Shown: positions 7,010 through 14,549 of the stretch, one piece after another
Layout: every line of letters begins with the position of its first letter
How positions within the stretch are numbered: position 1 is the stretch's first letter
Source of the DNA: Neptunicoccus cionae
GTDB lineage: Bacteria > Pseudomonadota > Alphaproteobacteria > Rhodobacterales > Rhodobacteraceae
Length of the DNA stretch: 64,000 bases
Reading direction: 5' to 3'
Assembly (NCBI RefSeq): GCF_002860325.1
Contig: NZ_PKOJ01000003.1
Location: 62,001 to 126,000 of the forward strand
Notes under the pieces: model-generated
Told to the model about the DNA's origin: nothing
Databases searched by the model: none
What the model saw: only the letters and a program-made list of their open reading frames with translations
Position numbers and translations under genes: made by a program

Positions 7010-8032
7010 ATGCCAGCCACGATTCCATTCTCGCTTCAAAACGTTAACGGTGACCCGTTTGCAGATGGCGGCAACATTAATATCACCACAGGTACAACCT
7101 CTGATGCCGTGTTTACCGAATTTGACACAGTATCGCTCAGCAACGTCGCCGATGGAGACACAATCACAATTGGCGGGCTGGTCTACCATTATGATTATTT
7201 GGGCTCACACGATGTGCGTGGTGATCCTGACCAACCTGCGGCATATATCAGGATCGTTGGCCCTCTGCCGGAAGGTGGCACGTTAACCGAAGGCACGACT
7301 TTTGCAATCGACCTGACGGGCGAGCCGGGGGACCCGGATTATCCGAACCTTCAGAACGGCAACACCAAAGGCTCGGTAAACGATCTGGATACGACTTCAG
7401 AGGTCCAGTTTCCAGGGGTTGCCTGTTTCCTGAAGGGTACGTCGGTTCTGACAACGAAAGGTGAAATGGCTGTAGAAGATGTGCGGGCCGGTGATTTGTT
7501 GGTGACGCTGAATGCAGGGCCGCAACCTGTGCTCTGGGTTGGTAAAAACAAACGCAGTTTTTACGATAATGATCTCCGCCAGAAGCCGGTTCTGATTGCG
7601 GCACAGGCCTTGGGCCGCGACGCTCCGGTACGGGATCTGGCTGTGTCGCCCCTGCATAAGGTGCTGCTTGTACAGGAAGATAATGTGGAAGTGCTGGCAC
7701 CGGCAAAGGGCCTTGTGTCACGTCCGGGAATCCGGAGGATGAATGGTCGCACACAGGCCGAGTATTTCCACATCCTCCTGCCTGCCCACCACATCATTTT
7801 CTCCGAAGGGCTCGCAACGGAAAGCTTCTATCCCGGAGCAATGGCGATACAAATGCTGTCGCCGCGCCAGAGGCTGGAGATCGAGCAGGTTCTGCCCTGT
7901 CTCAAAGAAAAGCCGGATGCCTACGGTCCAAAAGCACGAACGACGATTACATGCCGGCAAGCTGAGGAGCTTCCCCGAAATATACAGGGTGTGGCTTACT
8001 CTCGAAGTTTCTCAACCTTGCTTGCATCCTGA
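7010..8032 (+). CDS. Hint-domain (hedgehog/intein-like) protein
   Basis: The protein has 340 residues. The first roughly 130 form an unrecognised, acidic, Gly- and Thr-rich domain. Then a Hint_2-type autoprocessing domain starts at CFLKGTSVLTTKGEM, whose leading Cys is the expected nucleophile for N-S acyl shift. AVEDVRAGDLLVT, the block with SPLHKVLL and the segment YFHILLPAHHIIFSEG complete the fold. Rhodobacteraceae carry many such stand-alone Hint proteins, presumably exported and self-cleaving. No intein-type endonuclease or C-extein is present. ATG at 7010 is chosen because MPATIPFSLQNVNGDP begins the structured part; TTG at 6884 would add 42 residues of junction DNA. There is no signal peptide, so any export would need a non-Sec route. 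A target is not evident. Confidence 0.75.
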   Translation: MPATIPFSLQNVNGDPFADGGNINITTGTTSDAVFTEFDTVSLSNVADGDTITIGGLVYHYDYLGSHDVRGDPDQPAAYIRIVGPLPEGGTLTEGTTFAIDLTGEPGDPDYPNLQNGNTKGSVNDLDTTSEVQFPGVACFLKGTSVLTTKGEMAVEDVRAGDLLVTLNAGPQPVLWVGKNKRSFYDNDLRQKPVLIAAQALGRDAPVRDLAVSPLHKVLLVQEDNVEVLAPAKGLVSRPGIRRMNGRTQAEYFHILLPAHHIIFSEGLATESFYPGAMAIQMLSPRQRLEIEQVLPCLKEKPDAYGPKARTTITCRQAEELPRNIQGVAYSRSFSTLLAS

Positions 8033-8151
8033 ACACAGTCCTGCCGTCCCTGCGCGGCCTTTCAGGTGTTACACTGCGTTACAAATTACGTATCTATTTG
8101 CGGCACTGCTGCCCACGGGCGCGTCACGGACATCCAAAGACTGAACAAACC

Positions 8152-8180
8152 AACCCCCGCTGTGTCTCACAACGGGGGTT
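8152..8180. terminator. Stem-loop after the Hint gene
   Basis: AACCCCCG (8152-8159) and CGGGGGTT (8173-8180) form a perfect 8-bp stem with a 13-base loop, in the spacer between the converging Hint and small heat-shock genes. There is no real T-tract on the plus side. On the minus side GGTTTGTT follows, so it may serve the heat-shock gene. Confidence 0.4.
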
Positions 8181-8263
8181 CTGCAATGGCAGGTCGCGTG
8201 GCTTTGGAAGGGACAGTGAAGCGCTACGACGGTTTGGCCAGCTTTCGGGGAGATAAGCTGGTG

Positions 8264-8300
8264 TCCGGCGCCCCTGATCGGGAGGACGCAGGGCGCCGGA
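8264..8300 (-). terminator. Strong inverted repeat directly after the heat-shock gene
   Basis: TCCGGCGCCC (8264-8273) and GGGCGCCGGA (8291-8300) form a 10-bp perfect stem that begins eight bases past the stop codon of the minus-strand Hsp20 gene. It has no T-run. It likely protects the 3' end of the message or acts with the weaker hairpin further on. Confidence 0.45.
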
Positions 8301-8307
8301 ACAATTG

Positions 8308-8796
8308 TTAAGCAGTCTCTTTTTTGTCTGCTTTCTTATCCGCCTTGGCTTCGATAGCCTTGCCGGGACCGGCGATTTCAATGCGCCGCGGCTTCAGGGC
8401 TTCGGGCACTTCGCGCACCAGATCCACGTGCAGGATGCCGTTTTCCGTCTTCGCGCCGGTGGCACGGACGTGATCCGCAAGATGGAAGCGCTTTTCAAAG
8501 GCACGGGAAGCAATGCCACGGTGCAGGTAGGTCACAGCCTCTGTCTCACCGTCTGTTTCCGCCTTTTTCGCGGAAATAACCAACTGGCCATCACGCATTT
8601 CGATGGAAAGTTCATCATCGGTGAAACCGGCAACAGCTACAGAAATCCTGTAGGCATTTTCGTCGGTCTTTTCGATGTTGTATGGGGGGTAGCCGTTTGT
8701 GTTTACATCAACGGTCATGGCACGATCCAGCATAGAAGCCAGACGGTCAAAACCGACTGTTGAACGGTAAAGGGGTGCAAAATCATAAGTTCGCAT
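8308..8796 (-). CDS. ibpA: Small heat-shock protein, Hsp20/IbpA family
   Basis: The 162-residue alpha-crystallin-type chaperone has YNIEKTDENAYRISVAVAGF at the start of the crystallin domain, DGQLVISAKK in the middle, RAFEKRFHLADHV in the loop strand, and ENGILHVDLVREVPE at the end of the domain. A C-terminal LKPRRIEI carries the I-x-I type anchor used for oligomer assembly, followed by a Lys-rich tail. It holds unfolding proteins for later refolding by DnaK and ClpB in the cytoplasm. Expression is evidently heat-controlled at two levels: a sigma32-like promoter at 8901-8929 and a ROSE-type leader that hides the ribosome-binding site (8797-8892). It is monocistronic between the protease gene and a strong 3' hairpin. 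Confidence 0.92.
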   Translation of the reverse strand: MRTYDFAPLYRSTVGFDRLASMLDRAMTVDVNTNGYPPYNIEKTDENAYRISVAVAGFTDDELSIEMRDGQLVISAKKAETDGETEAVTYLHRGIASRAFEKRFHLADHVRATGAKTENGILHVDLVREVPEALKPRRIEIAGPGKAIEAKADKKADKKETA

Positions 8797-8892
8797 AGGG
8801 AAACATCCTCCTTAAGAAGCGATACTTCAGGTATGGCCTTCCGTCATGGACAGGCCGTTTACTGACACCGGACCCCGTCCTGGGCATCCGGT
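8797..8892 (-). promoter_or_regulatory. ROSE-type RNA thermometer in the ibpA leader
   Basis: The leader folds into three stem-loops. First, ACCGGA/TCCGGT (8867-8872 with 8887-8892). Second, GGCCT/AGGCC (8835-8839 with 8852-8856), extended by TCC/GGA. Third, at 8805-8823, the mRNA reads AUCGCUUCUUAAGGAGGAU: AUC-CUU pairs with GAGGAU, six pairs around a bulged G and a 6-nt loop, burying the AGGAGG ribosome-binding site. The UCGCU segment with its bulged G opposite the Shine-Dalgarno is the hallmark of ROSE elements in alphaproteobacterial small heat-shock genes. Melting on heating would expose the site ten bases before the ATG at 8796. Confidence 0.8.
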
Positions 8893-8900
8893 AACACACA

Positions 8901-8929
8901 ATCTAGGAGGCGGGTTTTACCCTTTCAAG
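8901..8929 (-). promoter_or_regulatory. Sigma32 (RpoH)-like promoter of ibpA
   Basis: On the minus strand CTTGAA (8924-8929) is separated by 16 bases from CCTAGAT (8901-8907). The -35 is a perfect match to the RpoH consensus and the -10 a partial one. A start site near 8894 gives a leader of about 98 bases that contains exactly the three ROSE stems. The promoter begins two bases after the stop codon of the upstream protease gene. Confidence 0.65.
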
Positions 8930-8930
8930 A

Positions 8931-9743
8931 TCAGTATTTCAAAAAACTTGTCTGATCGGTCCGGCCCAGTTGTTCGCTCAGGGATTTGGACGACGGGCGT
9001 TTGGATTTGAACACGCCATTGTTCGATTTCAACTGGCCCATCAGCTCTTCCAAAGGGCGGCCGAGCGATGTGCCCAGCGCAACTTCGCGGTTGTTCCATG
9101 TCGCTTTGGCGGAAATGACCGAGGCAATTTTCGGATACCCGTTTTCCATGACGAAAATCGGGGAACCGGATGCACCGAAGGTCGCAAGACAGGACAGGAC
9201 CAGCACCGACATGCTCTTGCCGAGGATTTCGCAGGGTTCCTCAATCGAAGGGAAATCGTCGCGGTCTCGTGCATAGGAAACCACTTTGACAGATGTACCA
9301 ATGGTCGGGCGCGGGGCGCGATCAAACGGCATAATGGTGGTGTTCCGGATGGGATGCTGCAATTCGATAATGGAAATATCATGGCCGACATTATTGAATT
9401 CAGCCGAGCCCTGATGAACATAGGCCGGATGTACGACAACGCGGCGTCCGACGCCGTGGGCCGCCGCGCGCCCCTGCCGCCATCCTGCGGCAAAGGAGAT
9501 CTGGCCCGCGTCAAGCAAACCGCCGGTGCGCGGGTCAAACACGCAGTGGGCCGCCGTCAGCACCAGATCGGGCGCGATAAGAGCACCGGTACAAAAACCG
9601 CCACCCGCCGTGTTCACCCGCCCGACAGATTGCCATGCACGGGCTTCATCCGCCGTCATAAGCTTGCGCAGGGGACCACTGCCATCAGCGGATGCAACCG
9701 ATGCAAGAAAAACCGAGATTATAGTTAAAAGACGCGCGATCAT
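8931..9743 (-). CDS. Exported trypsin-like serine protease
   Basis: The protein has 270 residues and starts with a signal peptide (MIARLLTIISVFLASVASA). The chymotrypsin-fold triad is visible: His in LTAAHC, Asp in NVGHDISIIEL and Ser in FGASGSPIF. The serine motif reads GASGSP instead of the classical GDSGGP. After the protease core there is a basic, Ser/Lys-rich C-terminal tail of about 35 residues. It should act in the periplasm or outside the cell; the substrate is unknown. A longer start at 9947 is rejected because the added 68 residues have no family resemblance and the signal peptide sits at the 9743 ATG. It lies downstream of glcF and upstream of ibpA on the same strand, but ibpA has its own promoter. 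Confidence 0.85.
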   Translation of the reverse strand: MIARLLTIISVFLASVASADGSGPLRKLMTADEARAWQSVGRVNTAGGGFCTGALIAPDLVLTAAHCVFDPRTGGLLDAGQISFAAGWRQGRAAAHGVGRRVVVHPAYVHQGSAEFNNVGHDISIIELQHPIRNTTIMPFDRAPRPTIGTSVKVVSYARDRDDFPSIEEPCEILGKSMSVLVLSCLATFGASGSPIFVMENGYPKIASVISAKATWNNREVALGTSLGRPLEELMGQLKSNNGVFKSKRPSSKSLSEQLGRTDQTSFLKY

Positions 9744-9841
9744 GACAGCTACCCGTTGTTCCACCCTGCCATTCTGGCGGAACACTTGGTCCAAAACATG
9801 GCTGTAACAGCCAAAGATTGTGTCAAGGTTGGGGCAGCCTC

Positions 9842-11128
9842 TCAGGACCGGAGCGCGGCAGGCTTCGGACCACCCGTCGCCCAGTCCAGCAGTTCCACAG
9901 TATGAACAACCGGCACACCCGTTGCACTGCCGATTTGCATCATACAACCGATGTTGCCTGCAGAAATCACATCCGGCGTTTTGGCTTCCAGGGTTGCAAC
10001 CTTGCGCTTTTTCAACTGGCCGGAAATCTCGGGCTGCATCAGGTTATACGTGCCTGCGGAACCGCAACACAAATGGCTATCCGCAGGCTCTACCACCTCG
10101 AATCCGGCCCGCTTCAGCAGGGTCTTGGGATGGGTTTTGATCTGCTGGCCATGTTGCAGGCTACAGGCCGCGTGATACGCAACCCGCAGACCTTTTTGCG
10201 CGCCTTCCGGTACATCAAGCTTCATCAGCACCTCAGACACATCCATCGCCACGGCAGAGACCCGCGCCGCATCTTCGGCCAAAGGATCATTGCGGAACAT
10301 ATGGCCGTAATCCTTCACGGTCGTGCCACAGCCCGAAGTGTTGATCACCACTGCATCCAGCCCGTCGCGATCCATCTCCCCTGCCCAGACCTTAATGTTT
10401 TTTGCCGCCGCCGAATGGCTTTCATCAACCTTGCCCATGTGATGCACCAGCGCACCGCAGCAGCCCTGCCCCTTGGCAATCACCACATCGCAGCCCAGAC
10501 GCCGCAGCAGGCGGATGGTGGCATCGTTAATATCCGTGTTCAGCGCCTTTTGCGCACATCCCGTCATTAAAGCCACGCGCATCTTGCGCACGCCAATGGC
10601 GGGAAAAACCTGTGCGTCGTCATTCCGGCTGACCGGGGGAATATGTTTTGGCGCCATTTCCAGCATCGCCCGCAATCGCGGGTCCGGCATAAACCGTGCG
10701 AAGGGCCGCCCGATCTTGGCGCCAAGCAAGGCAACACGGAAACGCCCCGGATAGGGGAGAATCCGCGCCAGCATCCAGCGCAGCAGACGGTCCATCAGGG
10801 GGCGCTTATAAGTCTCCTCTATGTGGGCCCGCGCGTGATCCACCAGATGCATGTAGTGAACCCCGCTCGGGCATGTTGTCATACAGGCCAGACAGGACAG
10901 GCACCTGTCTATATGTTTGACCGTCTTTTCATCAGCAGGGCGACCTGCCTCCAGCATGTCCTTTATCAGGTAAATCCGCCCGCGCGGGCTGTCGAGCTCA
11001 TCCCCGAGCACCTGATAGGTCGGACAGGTTGCCGTGCAAAATCCACAATGCACACATGCTCTTAAGATTTCGTTACTTCGCGCCGTAGACGGATCGGCCA
11101 GTTGTTCCGGTGTGAAAGTGGTTTGCAT
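9842..11128 (-). CDS. glcF: Glycolate oxidase, iron-sulfur subunit
   Basis: This 428-residue subunit carries two ferredoxin-type 4Fe-4S motifs: C25-x2-C28-x2-C31-x3-C35-P and C76-x2-C79-x2-C82-x3-C86-P. Two cysteine-rich CCG domains follow, seen as GCAQKAL with QGCCGALVHHMG and as HAACSLQHGQ with LCCGSAGTYNLMQ. It passes electrons from the flavin subunits GlcD and GlcE to the membrane quinone pool while glycolate is oxidised to glyoxylate. Its ATG overlaps the glcE stop by one base (TGATG). It is the last gene of glcDEF. Glycolate from phytoplankton is a plausible carbon source for a marine bacterium. Confidence 0.95.
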   Translation of the reverse strand: MQTTFTPEQLADPSTARSNEILRACVHCGFCTATCPTYQVLGDELDSPRGRIYLIKDMLEAGRPADEKTVKHIDRCLSCLACMTTCPSGVHYMHLVDHARAHIEETYKRPLMDRLLRWMLARILPYPGRFRVALLGAKIGRPFARFMPDPRLRAMLEMAPKHIPPVSRNDDAQVFPAIGVRKMRVALMTGCAQKALNTDINDATIRLLRRLGCDVVIAKGQGCCGALVHHMGKVDESHSAAAKNIKVWAGEMDRDGLDAVVINTSGCGTTVKDYGHMFRNDPLAEDAARVSAVAMDVSEVLMKLDVPEGAQKGLRVAYHAACSLQHGQQIKTHPKTLLKRAGFEVVEPADSHLCCGSAGTYNLMQPEISGQLKKRKVATLEAKTPDVISAGNIGCMMQIGSATGVPVVHTVELLDWATGGPKPAALRS

Positions 11129-12216
11129 CAGTCCATAATCCCCGCGTTCAGTATTCCACGCGGATCAAACTGCCTCCGCACGCCTTTGGACAAGGCCGCA
11201 ACCGGCGCGGGTTCGGGATGGAACACCGGACCACAGCCCTGCCCGCGCACAAGTGTTGCATGGCCTTTGATACCGCCCATGACACCGCGCAGATCGAACG
11301 CCGAAGGCACTTCGGCCCAGATCAGGCCACCGCCCCAATCGTAAATTATCTTGCACCCATCAAGAGCAGCGCCCACTGATGGCCCGTCTGACGGCTTTAC
11401 CGAAATCCGCCACACATCACCACTGCCCCCTGCAAACATGCTGGCATCGCGGATGGCTGTCCAATCGGCGTTTACATCAGCCGAAACATCGCCAAACCGC
11501 TTCAGTGTTTCTTGTAATTTCTTGCTACGATAGGCCACCGACTCTGCAAAGCCCTCAAGACGCAGCATTGTTGTTTGCCGAGCCGGATCATGCGCCGCAC
11601 CTGAAACTTCATAGGGCGAACCGAGTGCTGTAGACATGGCCTCAACCGCACTCTGATCGTCAAGCCCGTGCACCACTACTGTCGCTGTCGCTTCCACGCC
11701 GGGCAACACCTTGAACGCCACCTCACTGATCACCCCAAGGCTGCCTTGGGATCCGGCCAGCAACTTGACCAGATCATAACCGGTGACATTTTTCATTACC
11801 CGACCGCCGTTCTTGATAATGTCTCCACGCCCGTCCACAAAGCGCACACCGATGAGGCTGTCACGACAGGCGCCGGCCTGTATCCGGCGCGGCCCAGAGG
11901 CATTGGCCGCGACGACCCCGCCGATGGTGGACGCACCTGTTTTCCCGGTCAGCGCCCCCATTTGCGGAGGTTCAAAAGGCAGACGCTGGTTTTCCGCTGT
12001 CAATGCGGCCTCTACCTCGGCAAGCGGCGTTCCGGCGCCAGCAACGATGGTCAGGGCACCCGGCTCGTATAATGAAATTCCCGACAGCCCCGCCGTGGAC
12101 AGAAAATCGCCCTGCGCACGCCCGATACTGCGGGTGCCACCGCCGATGATGCGCAGCGGACCACGCGCCTCTTTGATTGCCGCGCTTAACTCTGCTTCGG
12201 TATCTGGCCGGATCAT
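11128..12216 (-). CDS. glcE: Glycolate oxidase, FAD-binding subunit
   Basis: The 362-residue protein belongs to the FAD-linked oxidase (PCMH) group: GPLRIIGGGTRSIGR near the N-terminus and GGVVAANASGPRRIQAGACR in the middle are the flavin-binding blocks, and DLVKLLAGSQGSLGVI is the conserved following segment. It works with GlcD and GlcF. ATG at 12216 is taken as the start because AAAGG lies seven bases upstream and MIRPDTEAEL matches usual GlcE N-termini. A GTG at 12249 would add eleven residues and nearly touch the glcD stop (12254). Its stop is fused to the glcF start. Confidence 0.93.
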   Translation of the reverse strand: MIRPDTEAELSAAIKEARGPLRIIGGGTRSIGRAQGDFLSTAGLSGISLYEPGALTIVAGAGTPLAEVEAALTAENQRLPFEPPQMGALTGKTGASTIGGVVAANASGPRRIQAGACRDSLIGVRFVDGRGDIIKNGGRVMKNVTGYDLVKLLAGSQGSLGVISEVAFKVLPGVEATATVVVHGLDDQSAVEAMSTALGSPYEVSGAAHDPARQTTMLRLEGFAESVAYRSKKLQETLKRFGDVSADVNADWTAIRDASMFAGGSGDVWRISVKPSDGPSVGAALDGCKIIYDWGGGLIWAEVPSAFDLRGVMGGIKGHATLVRGQGCGPVFHPEPAPVAALSKGVRRQFDPRGILNAGIMD

Positions 12217-12253
12217 GTGTAGCCTTTCTGCTATGCCTTGTCGCACCACCCCT

Positions 12254-13693
12254 TCAGGCGGCAGCTTCTCGGCGGCTTTGCGTGACAGAGAGCGGGAAAA
12301 CTTTGGACGGGTTCAACAGCCACTGCGGATCGAACACGTCCTTCACCCGAAGTTGCGCCTCCAGATCTACGGCGTCAAACTGGGTCTGCATCAGATCGCG
12401 CTTTTCAACCCCGACCCCGTGTTCGCCCGTCAGGCAGCCGCCCACTTCGACACAAAGCTTCAGAATATCCGCACCCATCTGTTCACACAGTTCCAGATCG
12501 CCCGGTTTATTGGCATCAAACAGGATCAGGGGGTGCATATTGCCATCGCCTGCGTGAAACACATTGCCTACACCCAACCCGTAGTCTTTTGACAGTTCGG
12601 AAATCCTCCGCAGCACATACGGCAGGCTGGACACAGGGATCGTGCCATCCAGACACATGTAATCGTTGATCTGGCCCATCGCGCCAAAAGCGGATTTGCG
12701 GCCCAGCCAGATCGCGGCACTTTCCTCGGCCGAGGTGCTCTCGCGCAGTTCTACCGGATTATGCTGCCGTGCAATGCCGCTGATCACGCCAAGCTGCATG
12801 TCGATTTCCGCATCCGATCCTTCCACCTCAACGATCAGCAGCGCCTCGCACATGGGGTATCCGGCCTTGGCAAAAGCTTCAGTCGCCTCGATACAGGGGC
12901 GGTCCATGAATTCGATTGCTACAGGCAGAACTCCGGCCTTGATGATGTCCGAAACACAGGCCCCTGCTACCTCGTTGCTGTCAAAACCGATCAAAACGGG
13001 CCGCGCCCCTTCCGGTTTGCGCAAGATTCGCAAGGTCGCTTCCGTCACCACGCCAAGCTGCCCCTCCGATCCGCAGACAACCCCGAGCAGATCCAGCCCG
13101 CCCGCATCCAGATGCGCCCCTCCCAGTTCGATCACCGTGCCATCCATCAGGACCATCGTCACCCCGAGCAGGTTGTTTGTGGTCACGCCGTATTTAAGGC
13201 AATGGGCGCCGCCGGAATTCATTCCGACATTTCCCGCAATGGCACAGGCAAGCTGGCTTGAAGGATCGGGGGCGTAGAAAAAATCTTCTTCCTCGACCGC
13301 GCCGGTTACGCTCAGATTGGTGCGCCCTGTCTGAACACGAATGTAGCGGTCGGCGTAGTTGGTTTCGAGCACGTCATTCATCTTGGCCACGCCAAGGATC
13401 ACACAATCCGCTGTGGGCAAAGCCCCCCCCGCAAGAGAAGTTCCCGCACCGCGTGGCACCACCGGCACGCCCATCTCATGACAGATTTTCAGCACCTCGG
13501 ACACCTCTTGCGTGGTAGAGGGCAGCACGGCTGCGAGGGGTGCACATTTATAGGCGGTCAGGGCGTCACATTCGTAAACCCGCGTTTCATGCGGCTCGTG
13601 GATCACAGATTCACCGGGCAGGACCGCTTGCAACCGCGCAACAAGTTCGTGCTTCCGGTCGAGCACCGATCCCTTAGGTACAGGCATTTCCAT
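12254..13693 (-). CDS. glcD: Glycolate oxidase, catalytic FAD subunit
   Basis: This 479-residue FAD-linked oxidase has VPRGAGTSLAGGALP and GNVGMNSGGAHCLKYG as flavin-binding blocks and the C-terminal VFHAGDGNMHPLILFD plus GGCLTGEHGVGVEK that line the substrate site. It oxidises glycolate (and often D-lactate) to the 2-oxo acid, handing electrons to GlcE/GlcF. ATG at 13693 is chosen: AAGGAG (13702-13707, minus) is eight bases away, while the GTG at 13702 overlaps that site. It is the first gene of glcDEF. A spaced inverted repeat in the promoter region (13714-13734) may bind a regulator; no glcC-like gene is next door. Confidence 0.95.
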   Translation of the reverse strand: MEMPVPKGSVLDRKHELVARLQAVLPGESVIHEPHETRVYECDALTAYKCAPLAAVLPSTTQEVSEVLKICHEMGVPVVPRGAGTSLAGGALPTADCVILGVAKMNDVLETNYADRYIRVQTGRTNLSVTGAVEEEDFFYAPDPSSQLACAIAGNVGMNSGGAHCLKYGVTTNNLLGVTMVLMDGTVIELGGAHLDAGGLDLLGVVCGSEGQLGVVTEATLRILRKPEGARPVLIGFDSNEVAGACVSDIIKAGVLPVAIEFMDRPCIEATEAFAKAGYPMCEALLIVEVEGSDAEIDMQLGVISGIARQHNPVELRESTSAEESAAIWLGRKSAFGAMGQINDYMCLDGTIPVSSLPYVLRRISELSKDYGLGVGNVFHAGDGNMHPLILFDANKPGDLELCEQMGADILKLCVEVGGCLTGEHGVGVEKRDLMQTQFDAVDLEAQLRVKDVFDPQWLLNPSKVFPLSVTQSRREAAA

Positions 13694-13713
13694 GATCAGC
13701 ACTCCTTGCGGCT

Positions 13714-13734
13714 TTGGTAACTTAATATGACCAA
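13714..13734. promoter_or_regulatory. Spaced inverted repeat upstream of glcD
   Basis: TTGGT and ACCAA, five-base perfect arms 11 bases apart, lie just upstream of the glcD ribosome-binding site and next to a TATAAAT-like segment. The arms recall TGGT...ACCA half-sites of GntR/FadR-type regulators, although the spacing here is wider than theirs. Confidence 0.3.
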
Positions 13735-13806
13735 TTTATAGGATTGCAAGCATTACCCGCTGCAAATCCCCTTTCTCTGTACCACATCCTGCGCTACAGA
13801 CGGCAT

Positions 13807-14505
13807 ATGCGCGAAAGATTACCTGACCTTTTATTCCATTTCACCCTGCTGGACGGGATTGCCCTGCTTGGCCTGTTGTTGTGCTGGTTTTATTGCGCCT
13901 ACGTGATCGAGCGGCGCAATGCTGCCAAACCTTCTACCCATATGTTGATGGAGTCCTACCGTATCCGCTGGATGGAACAGATGATCACCCGCCAGCCACG
14001 CATTTTCGACAGCGCGATCCTCGGGATTATGCGCAACGGCGCAACATTTTTCGCCAGTTCCTGCATGATCGCCATCGGCGGCTGTGTCGCCCTTTTGGGC
14101 GGGGCAGAACAACTCACCGTCATTGCCTCTGACCTGTCGGATGCGCTGGTTGTACCCAAAATTGTCTGGGAGGTTAAAATCCTCGTTTTGATGGGGTTTC
14201 TGGGCAACGGATTTCTCAAATTCGTCTGGGCCGTGCGCCTGTTCGGCTATTGCGCGATCGTCATGGCCTCGGTCCCGAACGATCCTGAAGATCCCGAAGC
14301 GACCCCGACCGCCCGCAAGGCCGCCGATATTTCAAACCACGCGGCCCGAAGCTTTAATCGCGGCCTGCGCAGCGTCTATTTTACAATCGCAACCCTGACG
14401 TGGCTTATCGGTCCGGTTCCTCTGATCATCGCCGCCGTAACAACCACCGTTGTACTTTACCGCCGAGAGTTCAACTCCCGCTCCCGCGCAGCGCTCGCGT
14501 CCTAA
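13807..14505 (+). CDS. DUF599 family inner-membrane protein
   Basis: The 232-residue protein has four predicted membrane segments: LLDGIALLGLLLCWFYCAYV near the N-terminus, one around GATFFASSCMIAIGGCVALL, one at ILVLMGFLGNGFLKFVWAV, and a C-terminal one at LTWLIGPVPLIIAAVTTTVV. Between the third and fourth lies the conserved ARSFNRGLRSVYF loop. The family is DUF599, common in alphaproteobacteria, with no known function. ATG at 13807 is preferred to a TTG at 13744, whose 21 extra residues fall in the glcD promoter region. It is transcribed divergently from glcDEF and converges on the MoxR operon. Confidence 0.8.
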   Translation: MRERLPDLLFHFTLLDGIALLGLLLCWFYCAYVIERRNAAKPSTHMLMESYRIRWMEQMITRQPRIFDSAILGIMRNGATFFASSCMIAIGGCVALLGGAEQLTVIASDLSDALVVPKIVWEVKILVLMGFLGNGFLKFVWAVRLFGYCAIVMASVPNDPEDPEATPTARKAADISNHAARSFNRGLRSVYFTIATLTWLIGPVPLIIAAVTTTVVLYRREFNSRSRAALAS

Positions 14506-14517
14506 AGCGCCCGCCGC

Positions 14518-14541
14518 TTCAATGTTCCAAAAATACTCCTA
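14518..14541. repeat. Rhodobacteraceae-type 3'-end motif, copy B
   Basis: TTCAATGTTCC followed by AAAAATACTCC lies in the spacer between two converging genes. It shares its first 11 bases with copy A at 973. Immediately beyond, AAGGCCGTTAACGGCCTT (14543-14560) is a perfect 18-bp palindrome that contains the TAA stop of the minus-strand gene and can act as a hairpin for it. Confidence 0.5.
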
Positions 14542-14549
14542 GAAGGCCG

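Noticed and set aside
7248-7754. 168-codon minus-strand frame within the Hint gene
   Set aside because: The plus strand shows clear Hint blocks; the minus frame is Pro/Arg-rich without motifs.
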